Both the position numbers and the translations under genes were made by a program. Below the pieces are notes generated by a model that was not told where the DNA came from, did not search any database, and saw only the letters and a list, made by a program, of their open reading frames with translations. From Beijerinckia mobilis (GTDB lineage: Bacteria; Pseudomonadota; Alphaproteobacteria; Rhizobiales; Beijerinckiaceae): DNA of 64,000 nucleotides. Positions within the stretch are counted from its first letter, which is position 1. The number at the start of each line of letters is the position of its first letter. Shown here piece by piece: positions 27,213 through 37,694 of the stretch. Location of the stretch: positions 1 to 64,000 of the forward strand of contig NZ_JQJH01000018.1 in assembly GCF_000745425.1 (NCBI RefSeq), given 5' to 3'.

Positions 27213-27245
27213 GGAAAAGCACGAGAAAACTCTCATGCTTTTCCC
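27213..27245 (-). terminator. flagellin gene terminator
   Basis: On the minus strand AAAAGCATGAG pairs with CTCGTGCTTTT around a six-base loop, with one mismatch, and the second arm ends in a T-tract. It lies about 30 bases beyond the flagellin stop codon. Confidence 0.65.
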
Positions 27246-27272
27246 ATCACATTATTTGCGGATCATGAGAGC

Positions 27273-28187
27273 TTACTGGAACAGGCGGAGGATGAGCTGC
27301 GTGTTCGAATTCGCGATGCTCAGTGCCTGAATGCCCAATTGCTGCTGCACCTGAAGCGCGGCGAGTTTGGTCGAAGCTTCGTTCATATTCGCATCGACGA
27401 GTGCACCGACACCAGCGGTCAGAGAGTCGCTCAAATTCGAGACGAAATTCGACTGAACACTGATGTTCGTCTGCGTCGCACCAAGAATACTGCCCGCCTT
27501 GGTAACATTGCTAATCGCCGATTCCACATCTTTCAGAAGATTGGTGATCGAGAACGTACCGGTGGTCGAAATAGGTGTCGCAGAATCGATGGCGAAGCCG
27601 AGGACCGAGGTGCCAGATGCCCCCGCCGTGGAGGCAAGATAACCGGACGTTCCCGTCGAGTCGTAAACACCGACGGAATCTGCCGTGAACAGCAGCGTGG
27701 TGCCAGTGTCGAGAGATAGATAGCTGACACCCGACCGTGAATCATAAGAGGCGGCAAAATTGACCGCGCCGGTCGTGCTCGCGGCGAGAAGATTGATACC
27801 GTTAAAAGTCGACGACTGGCCGATGCTGATCAGCAGCTGCTGCTGAGCCGCAATATCAGTGCCGATCTTGTCGAGATCCTGGCCGGGGCTGGTTGCCTGG
27901 ACAAGATCATTCTTGATCACCTGCAGAACGGAAATGGTGCTCTGCACTGCCGTGCTCATGGTAGAAACCAGCTGGTTACTTCCCGCAAGAGCATCGGAAA
28001 CAGCACCGAGCGCCCCGACATTGGATTTCATTTTGGTCGCAATCGACCAATAAGATGCGTTATCCGAGGCGCTGGAGATACGCTGACCCGTCGAGATCTG
28101 CTCCTGAGTCTTTTGCAGCGACTGCTGGGTCTGACCCAAGACCTGCAGAGCCGTCATGGAAGCGCTATTGGTAAGAAGGCTTGACAT
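27273..28187 (-). CDS. flagellin
   Basis: Filament subunit of 304 residues. The N-terminal D0/D1 domain is typical (NSASMTALQVLGQTQQSLQK, then the turn IATKMKSNVGAL). The C-terminal D1/D0 helix ends NMNEASTKLAALQVQQQL and IANSNTQLILRLFQ. The middle, variable domain is short and Thr/Ser/Gly-rich. The composition, lacking Cys and nearly lacking His, fits an exported flagellin. AAAGGGA lies upstream of the ATG at 28187. A small hairpin sits in its leader. It is separated from fliF by two terminators, so it is expressed independently. Confidence 0.93.
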   Translation of the reverse strand: MSSLLTNSASMTALQVLGQTQQSLQKTQEQISTGQRISSASDNASYWSIATKMKSNVGALGAVSDALAGSNQLVSTMSTAVQSTISVLQVIKNDLVQATSPGQDLDKIGTDIAAQQQLLISIGQSSTFNGINLLAASTTGAVNFAASYDSRSGVSYLSLDTGTTLLFTADSVGVYDSTGTSGYLASTAGASGTSVLGFAIDSATPISTTGTFSITNLLKDVESAISNVTKAGSILGATQTNISVQSNFVSNLSDSLTAGVGALVDANMNEASTKLAALQVQQQLGIQALSIANSNTQLILRLFQ

Positions 28188-28721
28188 TGTATGTCCCTTT
28201 AAGAAAATTTGTGAAAAAACTGGGACATACCGGATTTTCGCCGGTACAACAGAGCGGCTTGATGCCCTTGGGCCTTCAATGTGACCCAACCTGTCATGGG
28301 TTCTTTTTAGCAGGCGAAGCTTGTGTCGAACTGAATCTAATCATTCATATTCTAACGATCGGTGATTTATTCTTTTCCGTCGGTCCGACATAAGGTCGTT
28401 GGATATCCCGCTCACCCTCCAAGGACGCAGACGACAAAGCTGGAACATTGCAAAACGCTCCAGCAACAATGGATTTTCTATGCGCATCCGATCGATCGCA
28501 ACCTGTGGCGAGCGATATGATCCGGCTTGAGTGATCCGCGCGCATCAAGACTTGAACCTAATCGCGCAGCGTTCCCCTTCAATGCGAAACAGACGATATG
28601 GTTGGAGCGGCGAACAGCGATTTTCGCGGATGGACCAATTCCTCACCGAGTCGGAAGCGATAGACATTCTTCCGGTGCCCATCCGCACCATCCCGCCAAC
28701 CTGCAATATTTTTGCTGAGAC
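28188..28721. other. flagellin upstream region
   Basis: About 530 bases with no gene I can support. On the flagellin strand it contains a perfect 6-bp hairpin (28228-28246) in the expected mRNA leader. The rest shows no recognisable promoter. The cobS stop lies at its far end. The short ORFs here lack ribosome sites and family features. Confidence 0.5.
28228..28246 (-). promoter_or_regulatory. hairpin in the flagellin mRNA leader
   Basis: TACCGG and CCGGTA form a 6-bp stem around a seven-base loop, 41-59 bases upstream of the flagellin ATG. In Caulobacter, FlbT binds a structured flagellin 5' leader to control translation. Whether this hairpin serves that purpose here is only a suggestion. 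Confidence 0.35.
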
Positions 28722-29525
28722 TCATGAATGCGCTGCGAACAGCAGTAGACAGACAATCTCCACCACTTGCTGCGTGGCTCCGGCAACATCCCCGGTCTGT
28801 CCACGGATTTGTGCGCGCGCCGTGAAAGCGACGAAACAGGATGCGATGAAACCCAGAAATAAAACTCCAAGGCAGCGGAAAAACCCTGCGCCACCAAACA
28901 ATGGCAGAAATCCCAGGCAGCCGGACAGAGCGAAAGCCCGCAGGACCGCAAGGTAATGAGGCCTGCCCACACTGAAACCTGACCCCTCGCTGCGAGCCGG
29001 CGGCAAAAACAGCAAGGGTATCAATGCCAATGTCCGCGACAAGGCGGCGCTGGCGATGAGAACGGTCACGGCCAGACCGAGACTGGTTTCAGCAAGGGTT
29101 GCGAGGCTAGCGATTCGCAGCCAGACGGCCAGGATGAGGGCAAGCACCCCATAACTGCCAAGCCGGCTGTCTCGCATGATCTCAAGTTTACGCGCGACAT
29201 CTCGACCGCCACCGAATCCATCGGCGCAATCGGCGAGCCCATCTTCGTGCAGCCCCCCGGTCATGAGAATCATGGCGAGAATGGATAAAGGCGCCGCGAG
29301 CCAGGGCCCAAGGCCGAATCCGCCGGCGGCAAGAAGGACGAAGCCGCCCAGAGCGCCCACTACCGCCCCCGCAGCGGGCAGCGCCCGCACTGCCCGCTTC
29401 AAGCGGCCAAAGCCGCTCTCTAGCCCATGGGGATCATATTCACCCGGCAAAGCTGGAACGGGCAAGCGCGTGTAAAAGCGCAGGCAGAAGGCGACGTCAT
29501 TCAGAAAGGGTTTAGAAGGGCGCAT
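28722..29525 (-). CDS. cobS: adenosylcobinamide-GDP ribazoletransferase (cobalamin synthase)
   Basis: Integral membrane enzyme of 267 residues that joins adenosylcobinamide-GDP and alpha-ribazole in the last steps of vitamin B12 synthesis. Signature motifs are present: TGGLHEDGLADCADGFGGG, MRDSRLGSYG and RGQTGDVAGA, together with about six hydrophobic helices. The ATG at 29525 gives the normal family start. No other cob gene and no cobalamin riboswitch is seen nearby; the gene simply follows the DUF3775 gene on the same strand with a 54-bp gap. Assignment is secure. Confidence 0.95.
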   Translation of the reverse strand: MRPSKPFLNDVAFCLRFYTRLPVPALPGEYDPHGLESGFGRLKRAVRALPAAGAVVGALGGFVLLAAGGFGLGPWLAAPLSILAMILMTGGLHEDGLADCADGFGGGRDVARKLEIMRDSRLGSYGVLALILAVWLRIASLATLAETSLGLAVTVLIASAALSRTLALIPLLFLPPARSEGSGFSVGRPHYLAVLRAFALSGCLGFLPLFGGAGFFRCLGVLFLGFIASCFVAFTARAQIRGQTGDVAGATQQVVEIVCLLLFAAHS

Positions 29526-29579
29526 GGTCCTGTTTCCAGCAAACCGCGCGCCCTGTCGAGGAAAATACAAGGTTCTGCT

Positions 29580-30008
29580 TCACAGACGGGCTGAGCCATA
29601 TTCGTCGAGATCCTCGACACTCAAGCCACATTGCGTGGCCCCCTCCTCGAGAAAATCACCAAGCAGCGGCATGCCGAGAAGATATTGCGCGGTCCGCTCG
29701 TTATGGGCGTCAGCCGCCGTCTGCCGCAAGGTCTTCCAACCCTCGACCGTATCATCACCGCGTCCGAGCCAGGCAAGCGCCACGAGATCGATCTGTTCAT
29801 CGACATTGAGATCGTGGATGAAAGTTACGAGTTCCCGCTGCACCGGATCATTGGCCTGGTCCTCAAGAATATCGACCCCGCCATCATCACTCGGATTTGA
29901 GCCCGAATCGACATCGGTGAGCACATCCTTGGCGTCGAATTGCCGCGCCAGGGAAATGACGAAACCGATCTTATCCGGTGTGATCGTCAAATGCGGCATC
30001 TTAGCCAT
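29580..30008 (-). CDS. DUF3775 family protein
   Basis: Acidic cytoplasmic protein of 142 residues. It matches the DUF3775 pattern: LARQFDAKDV, DSGSNPSDDGGVDILEDQANDP, FIHDLNVDEQIDLVALAWLGRGD, and DAHNERTAQYLLGMPLLGDFLEEG. Members are small alphaproteobacterial proteins of unknown function. The start at 30008 follows CAGGGA and removes an unlikely Cys-rich extension. It precedes cobS on the same strand and may be co-transcribed. No biochemical role is proposed. Confidence 0.8.
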   Translation of the reverse strand: MAKMPHLTITPDKIGFVISLARQFDAKDVLTDVDSGSNPSDDGGVDILEDQANDPVQRELVTFIHDLNVDEQIDLVALAWLGRGDDTVEGWKTLRQTAADAHNERTAQYLLGMPLLGDFLEEGATQCGLSVEDLDEYGSARL

Positions 30009-30072
30009 AGCTAGCGTCCCTGTTTGATGAATGCGAATGCCCAAAGCCTGTTTGAAACATCTACTCTGGCAT

Positions 30073-30117
30073 AAAAAAATGCCCCGGCAGAAACAAGGTT
30101 CCATCGGGGCATTTTTG
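30073..30117. terminator. bidirectional terminator
   Basis: AAAAAAATGCCCCG and CGGGGCATTTTT form a stem with A-tract on one side and T-tract on the other, around a 20-base loop. It lies between the end of the M23 protein gene at 30144 and the DUF3775 gene, and suits termination of the M23 gene. Confidence 0.8.
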
Positions 30118-30143
30118 TCGCACGAGACCGTTGCAAACGGTTT

Positions 30144-31676
30144 TCAAAGTCCCGCGAGATATTGCGTCGGATCGACAGGGGTCGCACCCTTACGCAATTC
30201 GAAATGCAATTGCGGAGAAGTGACATTGCCGCTTTGGCCCGATTTGGCGATGGTCTGACCACGCTTAACGGTTTCGCCCCGCTTGACTTCGAGATCGCCA
30301 TTATTGGCATAGGCGGAGACGAAGCCATTGGGGTGGCGGATGAGCACCAGATTGCCGTAGCCTTTGAGTTCGCTACCGGCATAGGCAACGACGCCACCCT
30401 CGGCAGCCTTGACGGCCGTTCCCTCGGGCACTGCTATATTGATACCATCGTTGCCACCCGGCTTGAATGCCTGGATGATTCGTCCGCGAGCAGGCCAACG
30501 AAACTCAGGATTGGCGCTGTCGCTGACAGAAGCCTTCGCTGGCGCCGGTGCTTCAGCCGGTTCAGCGGCCGGTTGCTCGACGGCACGCGCAGCTTTCTGT
30601 TCGACCCGCTGCGTCTGAGTCTCAAGCTGGCGCTTTTCCGCCAGTTTCACCTCCCGCGGCGTTTCGAGCATTGCCGATTTGACAGCCTTTTTCGTCTCGG
30701 TCTGCACATGCTCGGCTTTGCCGGTAGCGGCTTTCGCCGCCGTTTCAGCCTTGGCCAAGGTCGCGGTTTTCATCGCCTGCGGCGCGGCAGCACCCGCCTT
30801 GACCTGCGAGGCGAGGCGCGACTGCACCTGGGCGCCCGCAGTCTGAATCTCCTTCGCGTGCTGAACGACCGCCTGTTCCTGCGCATGGCCTTGCGCCAGC
30901 CCCGCACGGGCCGCGCCTTTGACCGCATTGGCTTCGGCCTGCGCGCTCCGCGTCGCGGACTGCGCTACATTGCGCGCTTGTCTCACAGGCTCTGCCTGCT
31001 GCGCGAGCGCCGCCGGTTTGGGGACAGTTGGGAGACGGCTCGGCAATTCGGCGGCGGCTGTCGCCGTGCGCGAGGCCAGCTGGGTGGTCTTTTGCACCGT
31101 CCCCTGGACTGCGTTTTGCGCCATATGCGCCCCGCTCGATGCGGCGAGAGCGGCATTATAAACGGGGATGATGACGCGCGTGCCGGGCTGGATCTCGCTT
31201 GCGGAACCAAACCCGTTGGCCCGCACCAGATTGTCGGTGGGAACTCCGTAACGACGCGCCAGAATGGCGGCAGATTCGCCCTGCCGCACGACGACCGGCG
31301 TGCCGCCCTCGATCGTCCAGCCAGCGGCACCACCGGCGACCGCGCGCGGCACGGCAGGCGTGGGCGAAACCGCAGGCGTGGGAAGCGACTGCGCCTGGAC
31401 CGCCACGGGGGAGGATTGCGGTATCGCCGCACCCAAGGCTTGCCGATGCACTGGAGTCACCGGCGCCGAGCGCTGATAGGACCCACCCAGGCTTCCCGTC
31501 GGCGTGGAATCCGTTCCACTGGAACTACTTTCGAAAGGATTGCTGAAGGCATTCGCCAATCGCTCGGAATTGGCACATCCGGTCAGCAGGCTGGCAGCTG
31601 CCCCAGTCAGGGCAAGGCGCATCGCCAACCTGGAGGGAGCGGCGCACGATCCACGCAACGAGAAGGAAAAACGCAT
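30144..31676 (-). CDS. NlpD-like lipoprotein with LysM and degenerate LytM (M23) domain
   Basis: Lipoprotein of 510 residues. The lipobox LLTGC follows a hydrophobic leader. A LysM module (VVVRQGESAAILARRYGVPTD) is near residue 130. A long Ala/Gln/Glu-rich coiled stretch leads to a C-terminal M23 fold. In that fold the usual zinc ligands are lost: the H-x-x-x-D site reads NDGIN and the H-x-H site reads QLHFELR. This matches NlpD/EnvC-type proteins, which activate cell-wall amidases during division instead of cutting peptidoglycan. It closes the surE-pcm end of the housekeeping block. The start codon lacks a strong ribosome site; an ATG at 31622 is an alternative. Confidence 0.85.
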   Translation of the reverse strand: MRFSFSLRGSCAAPSRLAMRLALTGAAASLLTGCANSERLANAFSNPFESSSSGTDSTPTGSLGGSYQRSAPVTPVHRQALGAAIPQSSPVAVQAQSLPTPAVSPTPAVPRAVAGGAAGWTIEGGTPVVVRQGESAAILARRYGVPTDNLVRANGFGSASEIQPGTRVIIPVYNAALAASSGAHMAQNAVQGTVQKTTQLASRTATAAAELPSRLPTVPKPAALAQQAEPVRQARNVAQSATRSAQAEANAVKGAARAGLAQGHAQEQAVVQHAKEIQTAGAQVQSRLASQVKAGAAAPQAMKTATLAKAETAAKAATGKAEHVQTETKKAVKSAMLETPREVKLAEKRQLETQTQRVEQKAARAVEQPAAEPAEAPAPAKASVSDSANPEFRWPARGRIIQAFKPGGNDGINIAVPEGTAVKAAEGGVVAYAGSELKGYGNLVLIRHPNGFVSAYANNGDLEVKRGETVKRGQTIAKSGQSGNVTSPQLHFELRKGATPVDPTQYLAGL

Positions 31677-31899
31677 AATGCAATCCACTAGGCGATGTCA
31701 GTGGGGAACATTAAGGCCAAGTCGGGTTAAAGGAGCGTTTAAGGTGAACGCTTCTTCAGAAAAAAGCCTCCCAAAATTAAGATTACTCCTCATTAACCTT
31801 GCCTGAAGCGTTGGGGCGGGCGGGCTCCGGCACCGGCCGATCAAACCCACAGGAAGACCGGCAAAACACCTCCTCCACCAATGCACCGGCATCAAAGCC

Positions 31900-32619
31900 T
31901 CAAAGAGAGCGGGCGGTCCCCTGCAACAATGGCTGAAAGAAAAAGCCGCGCTCCTGCCCTGTTTCGTCGAGCGTCTCCTGGAGCCAGCCTTCGCCATTGC
32001 GGCGCAGGATCCTCAAGCTCTGGGGTTCCTCATCCTGCGGATAAAGGATGAGCCCGTCAGCAGCTAAAAGCTGTCTCAGCGCCTCCGGAATGTTGTGGCA
32101 GGCAGCGTGGATGAGGATGCGGTCAAAAATTCCACTTTCCGGCGGAACCGTCGAGCCATCCCCCGTCACGACGAGAACATTATCGCGACGTAGCGATGCC
32201 AGCCGGCCGCGTGCCGGTTCGGCGAGAGACGCAAAACGCTCGAAGGAGATGATTTCACGCGCTATATGCGAAAGCACGGCGGCGGAATAACCAGAGCCGG
32301 TCCCGATTTCGAGAATCCGGTGGCGTGGCAGAACAGAGAGCTTCTCGATCATCTGCGCGATGAGCACCGGTGCCGTCATTGTCTGCCCGCATCCGAGCGG
32401 CAGGGCAAGATCGCTATCGGCGAAGGCGGCGCAGCCCTCCGGGACGAAGAGCTCACGCGGCACCTTTTCGAGCGCGCGCAAAAGCGCGAGATCGCGAATG
32501 CCACTGCCGCGCAGGCGCAGAAGAAAAGCGGCCCGGCTTTCCGCCTCATGGATCGCACCGGATGCTAAAGGCGCATCGGCGCAATGAGAATCAGCGAAGG
32601 AAGGACCGGAATGCCCCAT
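31900..32619 (-). CDS. pcm: protein-L-isoaspartate O-methyltransferase
   Basis: Repairs isoaspartyl residues in aged proteins with SAM as methyl donor. The protein of 239 residues has the family pattern: VPRELFVPE, LPLGCGQTMTAPVLIAQM, the SAM motif ILEIGTGSGYSAAVL, VTGDG and FDRILIHAA. The usual V/ITAA after the strand is replaced by IHAA, a conservative variation. It ends 223 bp before the NlpD-like gene and starts nine bases after surE ends. The surE-pcm-nlpD order is widespread in proteobacteria. Confidence 0.93.
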   Translation of the reverse strand: MGHSGPSFADSHCADAPLASGAIHEAESRAAFLLRLRGSGIRDLALLRALEKVPRELFVPEGCAAFADSDLALPLGCGQTMTAPVLIAQMIEKLSVLPRHRILEIGTGSGYSAAVLSHIAREIISFERFASLAEPARGRLASLRRDNVLVVTGDGSTVPPESGIFDRILIHAACHNIPEALRQLLAADGLILYPQDEEPQSLRILRRNGEGWLQETLDETGQERGFFFQPLLQGTARSL

Positions 32620-32628
32620 GATAACGGC

Positions 32629-33441
32629 TCATGCCGGCGTCTTGGACGAAGCCAATGCTTCATCGTGGAGATCCCTCGGCAGCATCTGCGCAAGCCGCGT
32701 CATGGTCGGCTCGTCGGTCAGATCGATGCGCAGGGGCGTCACCGCGATCTTCCTTTGGGCGATGGCTTCGAGATCGGTGCCGATCCCCGGTTGGCGCGTA
32801 TCACGTGCGAAGGCGATCCAGTAATAGGGCAGATGACGGCCATCATGGCGACCATCGATCTTGATCGTCGTGGCGTCACGACGCCCCTGCGCGGTGACCG
32901 CCAAGCCCTTCACCTCGCTCGCGGCACAGGCGGGAAAATTGACATTCATGACGATGTCTGGATCGATTCCCGCCGCAAGCAGGCGCCGGATGATCGAGGG
33001 AGCGTAGGTCTCGGCGCAATCCCAATGCATGCCGTCGCGCCCTCCCGTGCCAGCGTCGTAGCATTGCGACAGAGCGATGGAGGGAATGCCGAGAATCGTG
33101 CCTTCCATCGCACCGGCGACTGTACCGGAATAGATGACGTCCTCGGCGAGATTCTGTCCACTATTGACGCCCGAAAGGACGAGATCCGGCTTGTGTTCGA
33201 GCAGAATCTTGCGCACGCCCATGATCACGCAATCAGTCGGCGTGCCCTTCACCGCGAAACGCCGTTCAGATATTTGGCGCAGGCGCAGGGGATCGCTGAG
33301 CGATAGCGAATGCGCCACTCCGGATTGGTCGCTTTCAGGCGCCACGACAAAGACATCATCCGAGAGCGCGGAGGCAATCCGCTCCAGAACGGCAAGGCCA
33401 GGAGCATTGATGCCGTCGTCATTGGTGATCAATATGCGCAT
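32629..33441 (-). CDS. surE: 5'-nucleotidase SurE
   Basis: Metal-dependent nucleotidase/exopolyphosphatase of 270 residues linked to stationary-phase survival. The N-terminus MRILITNDDGINAPGL carries the DD metal site; other family blocks are SGVNSGQNLAEDVIYSGTVAGAMEG and VNVNFPA-type sequence (MNVNFPAC). The ATG at 33441 follows AAGGATGGCG. It lies between serS and pcm on the same strand. Confidence 0.96.
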   Translation of the reverse strand: MRILITNDDGINAPGLAVLERIASALSDDVFVVAPESDQSGVAHSLSLSDPLRLRQISERRFAVKGTPTDCVIMGVRKILLEHKPDLVLSGVNSGQNLAEDVIYSGTVAGAMEGTILGIPSIALSQCYDAGTGGRDGMHWDCAETYAPSIIRRLLAAGIDPDIVMNVNFPACAASEVKGLAVTAQGRRDATTIKIDGRHDGRHLPYYWIAFARDTRQPGIGTDLEAIAQRKIAVTPLRIDLTDEPTMTRLAQMLPRDLHDEALASSKTPA

Positions 33442-33480
33442 CGCCATCCTTGCCAAATTTCTCGGCCAAATCTCTCACAA

Positions 33481-34884
<1,404 letters not shown>

Positions 34885-35676
34885 TCAGAATTTCGCCGCA
34901 GCCTGTTCCGCACGAGCTTCCGCCGCACGTTGTTTTTCAATCAGCTGAACGGAAAAAACCGATAGTTCGTAGAGGAGGAGAGCCGGAACGGCAAGCGCCA
35001 GCATCGAAAAGATATCCGGCGGCGTGAGGACGGCGGCGATGATGAAGCAAAGCACGATCGCATAACGGCGCTTGTCGCGCAAAAAGGCCGAATCAATGAG
35101 TCCCACACGCCCGAGCAAGGTAAGGATCACCGGCAATTGGAAGGTGACACCGAAGGCCAGAATGAGGCTCATGATGAGCGACAAATATTCGCTGACCCTT
35201 GGCAGAAGCTCGATCTGCGGACGTCCGGGCTCCTTGGCCTGCTGCATGCCAATGAAGAAGCCGAGCAGATTCGGCATCACCATAAAATAGACGAGCAAGG
35301 CACCGGCAATGAAGAAAATCGGTGTCGCCACGAGATAGGGAGCAAAGGCTTTGCGTTCCTGGCGATAGAGGCCGGGCGCGACGAAGGCGTAAAGCTGCGC
35401 GAGAATAATCGGGCAGGAGAGAAAGGCCGCGGCAAAGATCGCCACCCGGACCTGGGTGAAAAAGAATTCCTGCGGCGCCGTATAGATCAGCTTCGCGTCC
35501 GGCCCGGCGGCTTTCTGAAACGGTATGACGAGAAGATTATAAATATCCTTGGCGAAATAAAAACAGATGAAGAACATCACCAGGAAGGCGAGCAGGGCCT
35601 TGATCAGCCGCGCGCGCAATTCGATCAGATGATCCATCAAGGGGGCCTTGGTGGCCTCGATGTCAGCGTCGGTCAT
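34885..35676 (-). CDS. tatC: twin-arginine translocase subunit TatC
   Basis: Core multi-pass component of the Tat export system, which recognises twin-arginine signal peptides. The protein of 263 residues has six hydrophobic helices. It shows the family signatures MDHLIELRARLIK near the start, FVAPGLYRQERKAF and LTPPDIFSMLALAVPALLLYE. The start at 35676 is chosen because it gives the normal N-terminus with AGGAAA upstream. It follows tatB by 55 bp. Confidence 0.96.
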   Translation of the reverse strand: MTDADIEATKAPLMDHLIELRARLIKALLAFLVMFFICFYFAKDIYNLLVIPFQKAAGPDAKLIYTAPQEFFFTQVRVAIFAAAFLSCPIILAQLYAFVAPGLYRQERKAFAPYLVATPIFFIAGALLVYFMVMPNLLGFFIGMQQAKEPGRPQIELLPRVSEYLSLIMSLILAFGVTFQLPVILTLLGRVGLIDSAFLRDKRRYAIVLCFIIAAVLTPPDIFSMLALAVPALLLYELSVFSVQLIEKQRAAEARAEQAAAKF

Positions 35677-35731
35677 AGCCGAAAGCGTTTCCTGTGAAAT
35701 TCTCAAGGTGAAAAGGGCAGGATGCAGCGCG

Positions 35732-36277
35732 TCAAGCCGAAACCCCGTGCTTGTCCGTCGAAACGGTTTCGACCACTTTCGGCTCGCCCGCATCCAATTC
35801 GGCCGTTTGGGCTGGTTGGGATTGTGCGGGATTGGATGCAGCGGATTCCGCGTCGGCCACGGCCGGAACCGCAGGCGAGGAAATCGCTTGCTCGGGAATT
35901 GATTGGGAAAGCTGCGGTATCGGTTCATGAACCGGCGTGACGGCAGGCGTCTCAGTGGCGGGCGTCGCGGTGGCAGCCGGCGAAGCGACCGGAGAGGAAA
36001 GCGCGCCGGTCAAATGATTGCGGACTTCATGAATCGGCTGAAAATTCGCTTCAATCTTGGCATTTTCGCCAAGCTTTTCCATATTCGCGCGAATATCCTC
36101 CATATCCGCCTCATGCATGGCTTGCATGAACTGCGCCTGGAAATCCGCCGCCATGCGCCGCATCCTGCCGACGGCCTGACCGACCTGACGCATCACGCGC
36201 GGCAAATCTTTCGGGCCGATCACGATCAAAGCCACGACGCCGATGATGATCAGCTTGCCCGCGTCGAAATCAAACAT
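35732..36277 (-). CDS. tatB: Tat translocase subunit TatB
   Basis: Single-span protein of 181 residues. The membrane helix with short flank is FDFDAGKLIIIGVVALIVIG, followed by the hinge GPKDLPRVMRQVGQ and an amphipathic helix, as in TatB. The Pro/Ala-rich C-terminal half is long and probably disordered, which is normal for alphaproteobacteria. TatB and TatC together form the signal-peptide receptor. It lies between tatA and tatC. Confidence 0.93.
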   Translation of the reverse strand: MFDFDAGKLIIIGVVALIVIGPKDLPRVMRQVGQAVGRMRRMAADFQAQFMQAMHEADMEDIRANMEKLGENAKIEANFQPIHEVRNHLTGALSSPVASPAATATPATETPAVTPVHEPIPQLSQSIPEQAISSPAVPAVADAESAASNPAQSQPAQTAELDAGEPKVVETVSTDKHGVSA

Positions 36278-36547
36278 GAAACGCGTTATCCGCTCTTAGA
36301 ACCGCGACCTTGACAACCAAGATCCCCAAAACCCGCAATGGTTGACCGCATTTCCTTCATGCGGCCCGGCGACGACAGCCGGGACGAAGCGCTGCATCAG
36401 AGCATTATCGCCAACGGCCTTGCTCCAGACTTGTCGCGCTCCGAACCATTTCCAGCCGCCGGACCTAAGCGGTCTCCCAAGCGTCCTTCAAGCTGAAGTG
36501 GCTATAGAACCACTCAGGCCCGATTGCTGCCCTGAAACACTCGTGTC

Positions 36548-36793
36548 TCAGCTGGCGCGATGCGTTTCGGACACTTTGGAAGCGTCTGTGATCGTCTGGT
36601 GATCGAGCACACGCGGAGCCTCAACCGGCCGGGCTGCTTCCGGTTTCTCGTCGTCGTCGGCGAGACCCTTCTTGAAGGATTTAATGCCCTTGGCGACATC
36701 GCCCATGAGATCGGAAACCTTGCCCTTGCCACCGAAGACGAGCAACAGGACGGCGCCGACGATGATCCAGTGCCAGAGCGAAAGGGAGCCCAT
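36548..36793 (-). CDS. tatA: Tat translocase subunit TatA
   Basis: Pore-forming subunit of the Tat system, 81 residues. A short N-terminal membrane helix ([16 protein letters not shown]) is followed by the [20 protein letters not shown] hinge and amphipathic helix, the family signature. The ATG at 36793 has GGAGG at good spacing. It is the first gene of tatA-tatB-tatC; a gap of about 270 bp separates it from tatB. Confidence 0.95.
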   Translation of the reverse strand: MGSLSLWHWIIVGAVLLLVFGGKGKVSDLMGDVAKGIKSFKKGLADDDEKPEAARPVEAPRVLDHQTITDASKVSETHRAS

Positions 36794-37331
36794 GAAAACC
36801 TCCATCCCCGCGGAATGTTGAAATGTAAATTAGCCTCTTGATAACACGGATCCGGCGAACCTGTCCCGCATGTCGAACCGCTAGATAAGCATGATTCTTG
36901 AAATTATCACCACAAAGTCCGGCCCAATATGCACTTCCGCGTTAAATCGCCCCGACAATGCGGTTTTTCCGACGAACACCCATAGTTTCGCGGAATTCTG
37001 GACTTCAACCAGAACATTCACTTGGAGAGTGATGCTACTTTAACGCGGTTCTTTTCTCGCATGACCGTCACTGCAGTTCTTTCACCATGTCGCCATGCAG
37101 TGCCGCCGTGCTCCCGCCATCGAGCTCCTTTGGCATAATGTTTCCATGCGGAATGTCTCATCGCGCCGGCCGGGCTCCCGGCCTTCCCGGGACTTTTCGT
37201 CGTCGGACAAAAAATGGTATCTGGGCGTCTTCCAATGACGTCCGGCCATTGCTGTTTGGCCGTGGGCGGTCTGATCCCGCTCGCTGCTTATAGGGTCGGC
37301 ACCGCTTTTCTGTTCAACTGATGAGGATCTG
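36794..37331. other. intergenic region between tatA and the fmdB-type gene
   Basis: About 540 bases between two divergent genes. It should hold promoters for both. No motif stands out, and the short ORFs here show no family features. Confidence 0.5.
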
Positions 37332-37571
37332 ATGCCCCTTTACGCTTATCATTGCAACGATTGCGGGAATGAATTCGAGCTTCTCGTCCGTTCGTCCGAT
37401 GTTCCGGCCTGCCCAAGCTGCCAAAGCACAAATTTGCAGCAGATGGTGTCCAAAATCTGTGTCGAAATCAAATATCCGGCCATAGCCGCCTCCTGGCGCA
37501 AACAGGCACAGAAGGAAGGCGACCTGTCGCATTTCAGTAAGAAGGAAATCGATACCAAGAGTAAGGCCTGA
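37332..37571 (+). CDS. FmdB-family zinc-ribbon protein
   Basis: Small protein of 79 residues. The N-terminus MPLYAYHCNDCGNEFELL with C8, C11, C27 and C30 forms the FmdB-type zinc ribbon. Named after a putative regulator of formamidase and amidase genes in Methylophilus; most members have no proven target. It is the only plus-strand gene between 31.9 and 45.6 kb and lies between scpB and tatA, which are usually adjacent, so it looks inserted into the block. Confidence 0.88.
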   Translation: MPLYAYHCNDCGNEFELLVRSSDVPACPSCQSTNLQQMVSKICVEIKYPAIAASWRKQAQKEGDLSHFSKKEIDTKSKA

Positions 37572-37694
37572 TCGGGATCGACAGCAGCACGGAGGAGAAC
37601 GAAGCGCACCAGTCTGCAATCACGCTCGCGGCCAAGCCCACGGCAGATTGTACGCGACGATCTCCTTCAGGAGGCCCCTGCCCTTGCGGGCGAT

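Larger units (their letters stand above)
26967..27272. other. intergenic region between flagellin and fliF
   Basis: About 300 bases holding two minus-strand terminator-like hairpins (27213-27245 and 27035-27068) behind the flagellin gene. The rest should contain the fliF promoter, but no sigma54, sigma28 or sigma70 motif was clear enough to call. Confidence 0.5.

Noticed and set aside
30162-31691. 509-codon open frame opposite the NlpD-like gene
   Set aside because: Arg-rich shadow frame with no domain; the minus-strand gene has lipobox, LysM and M23 parts.
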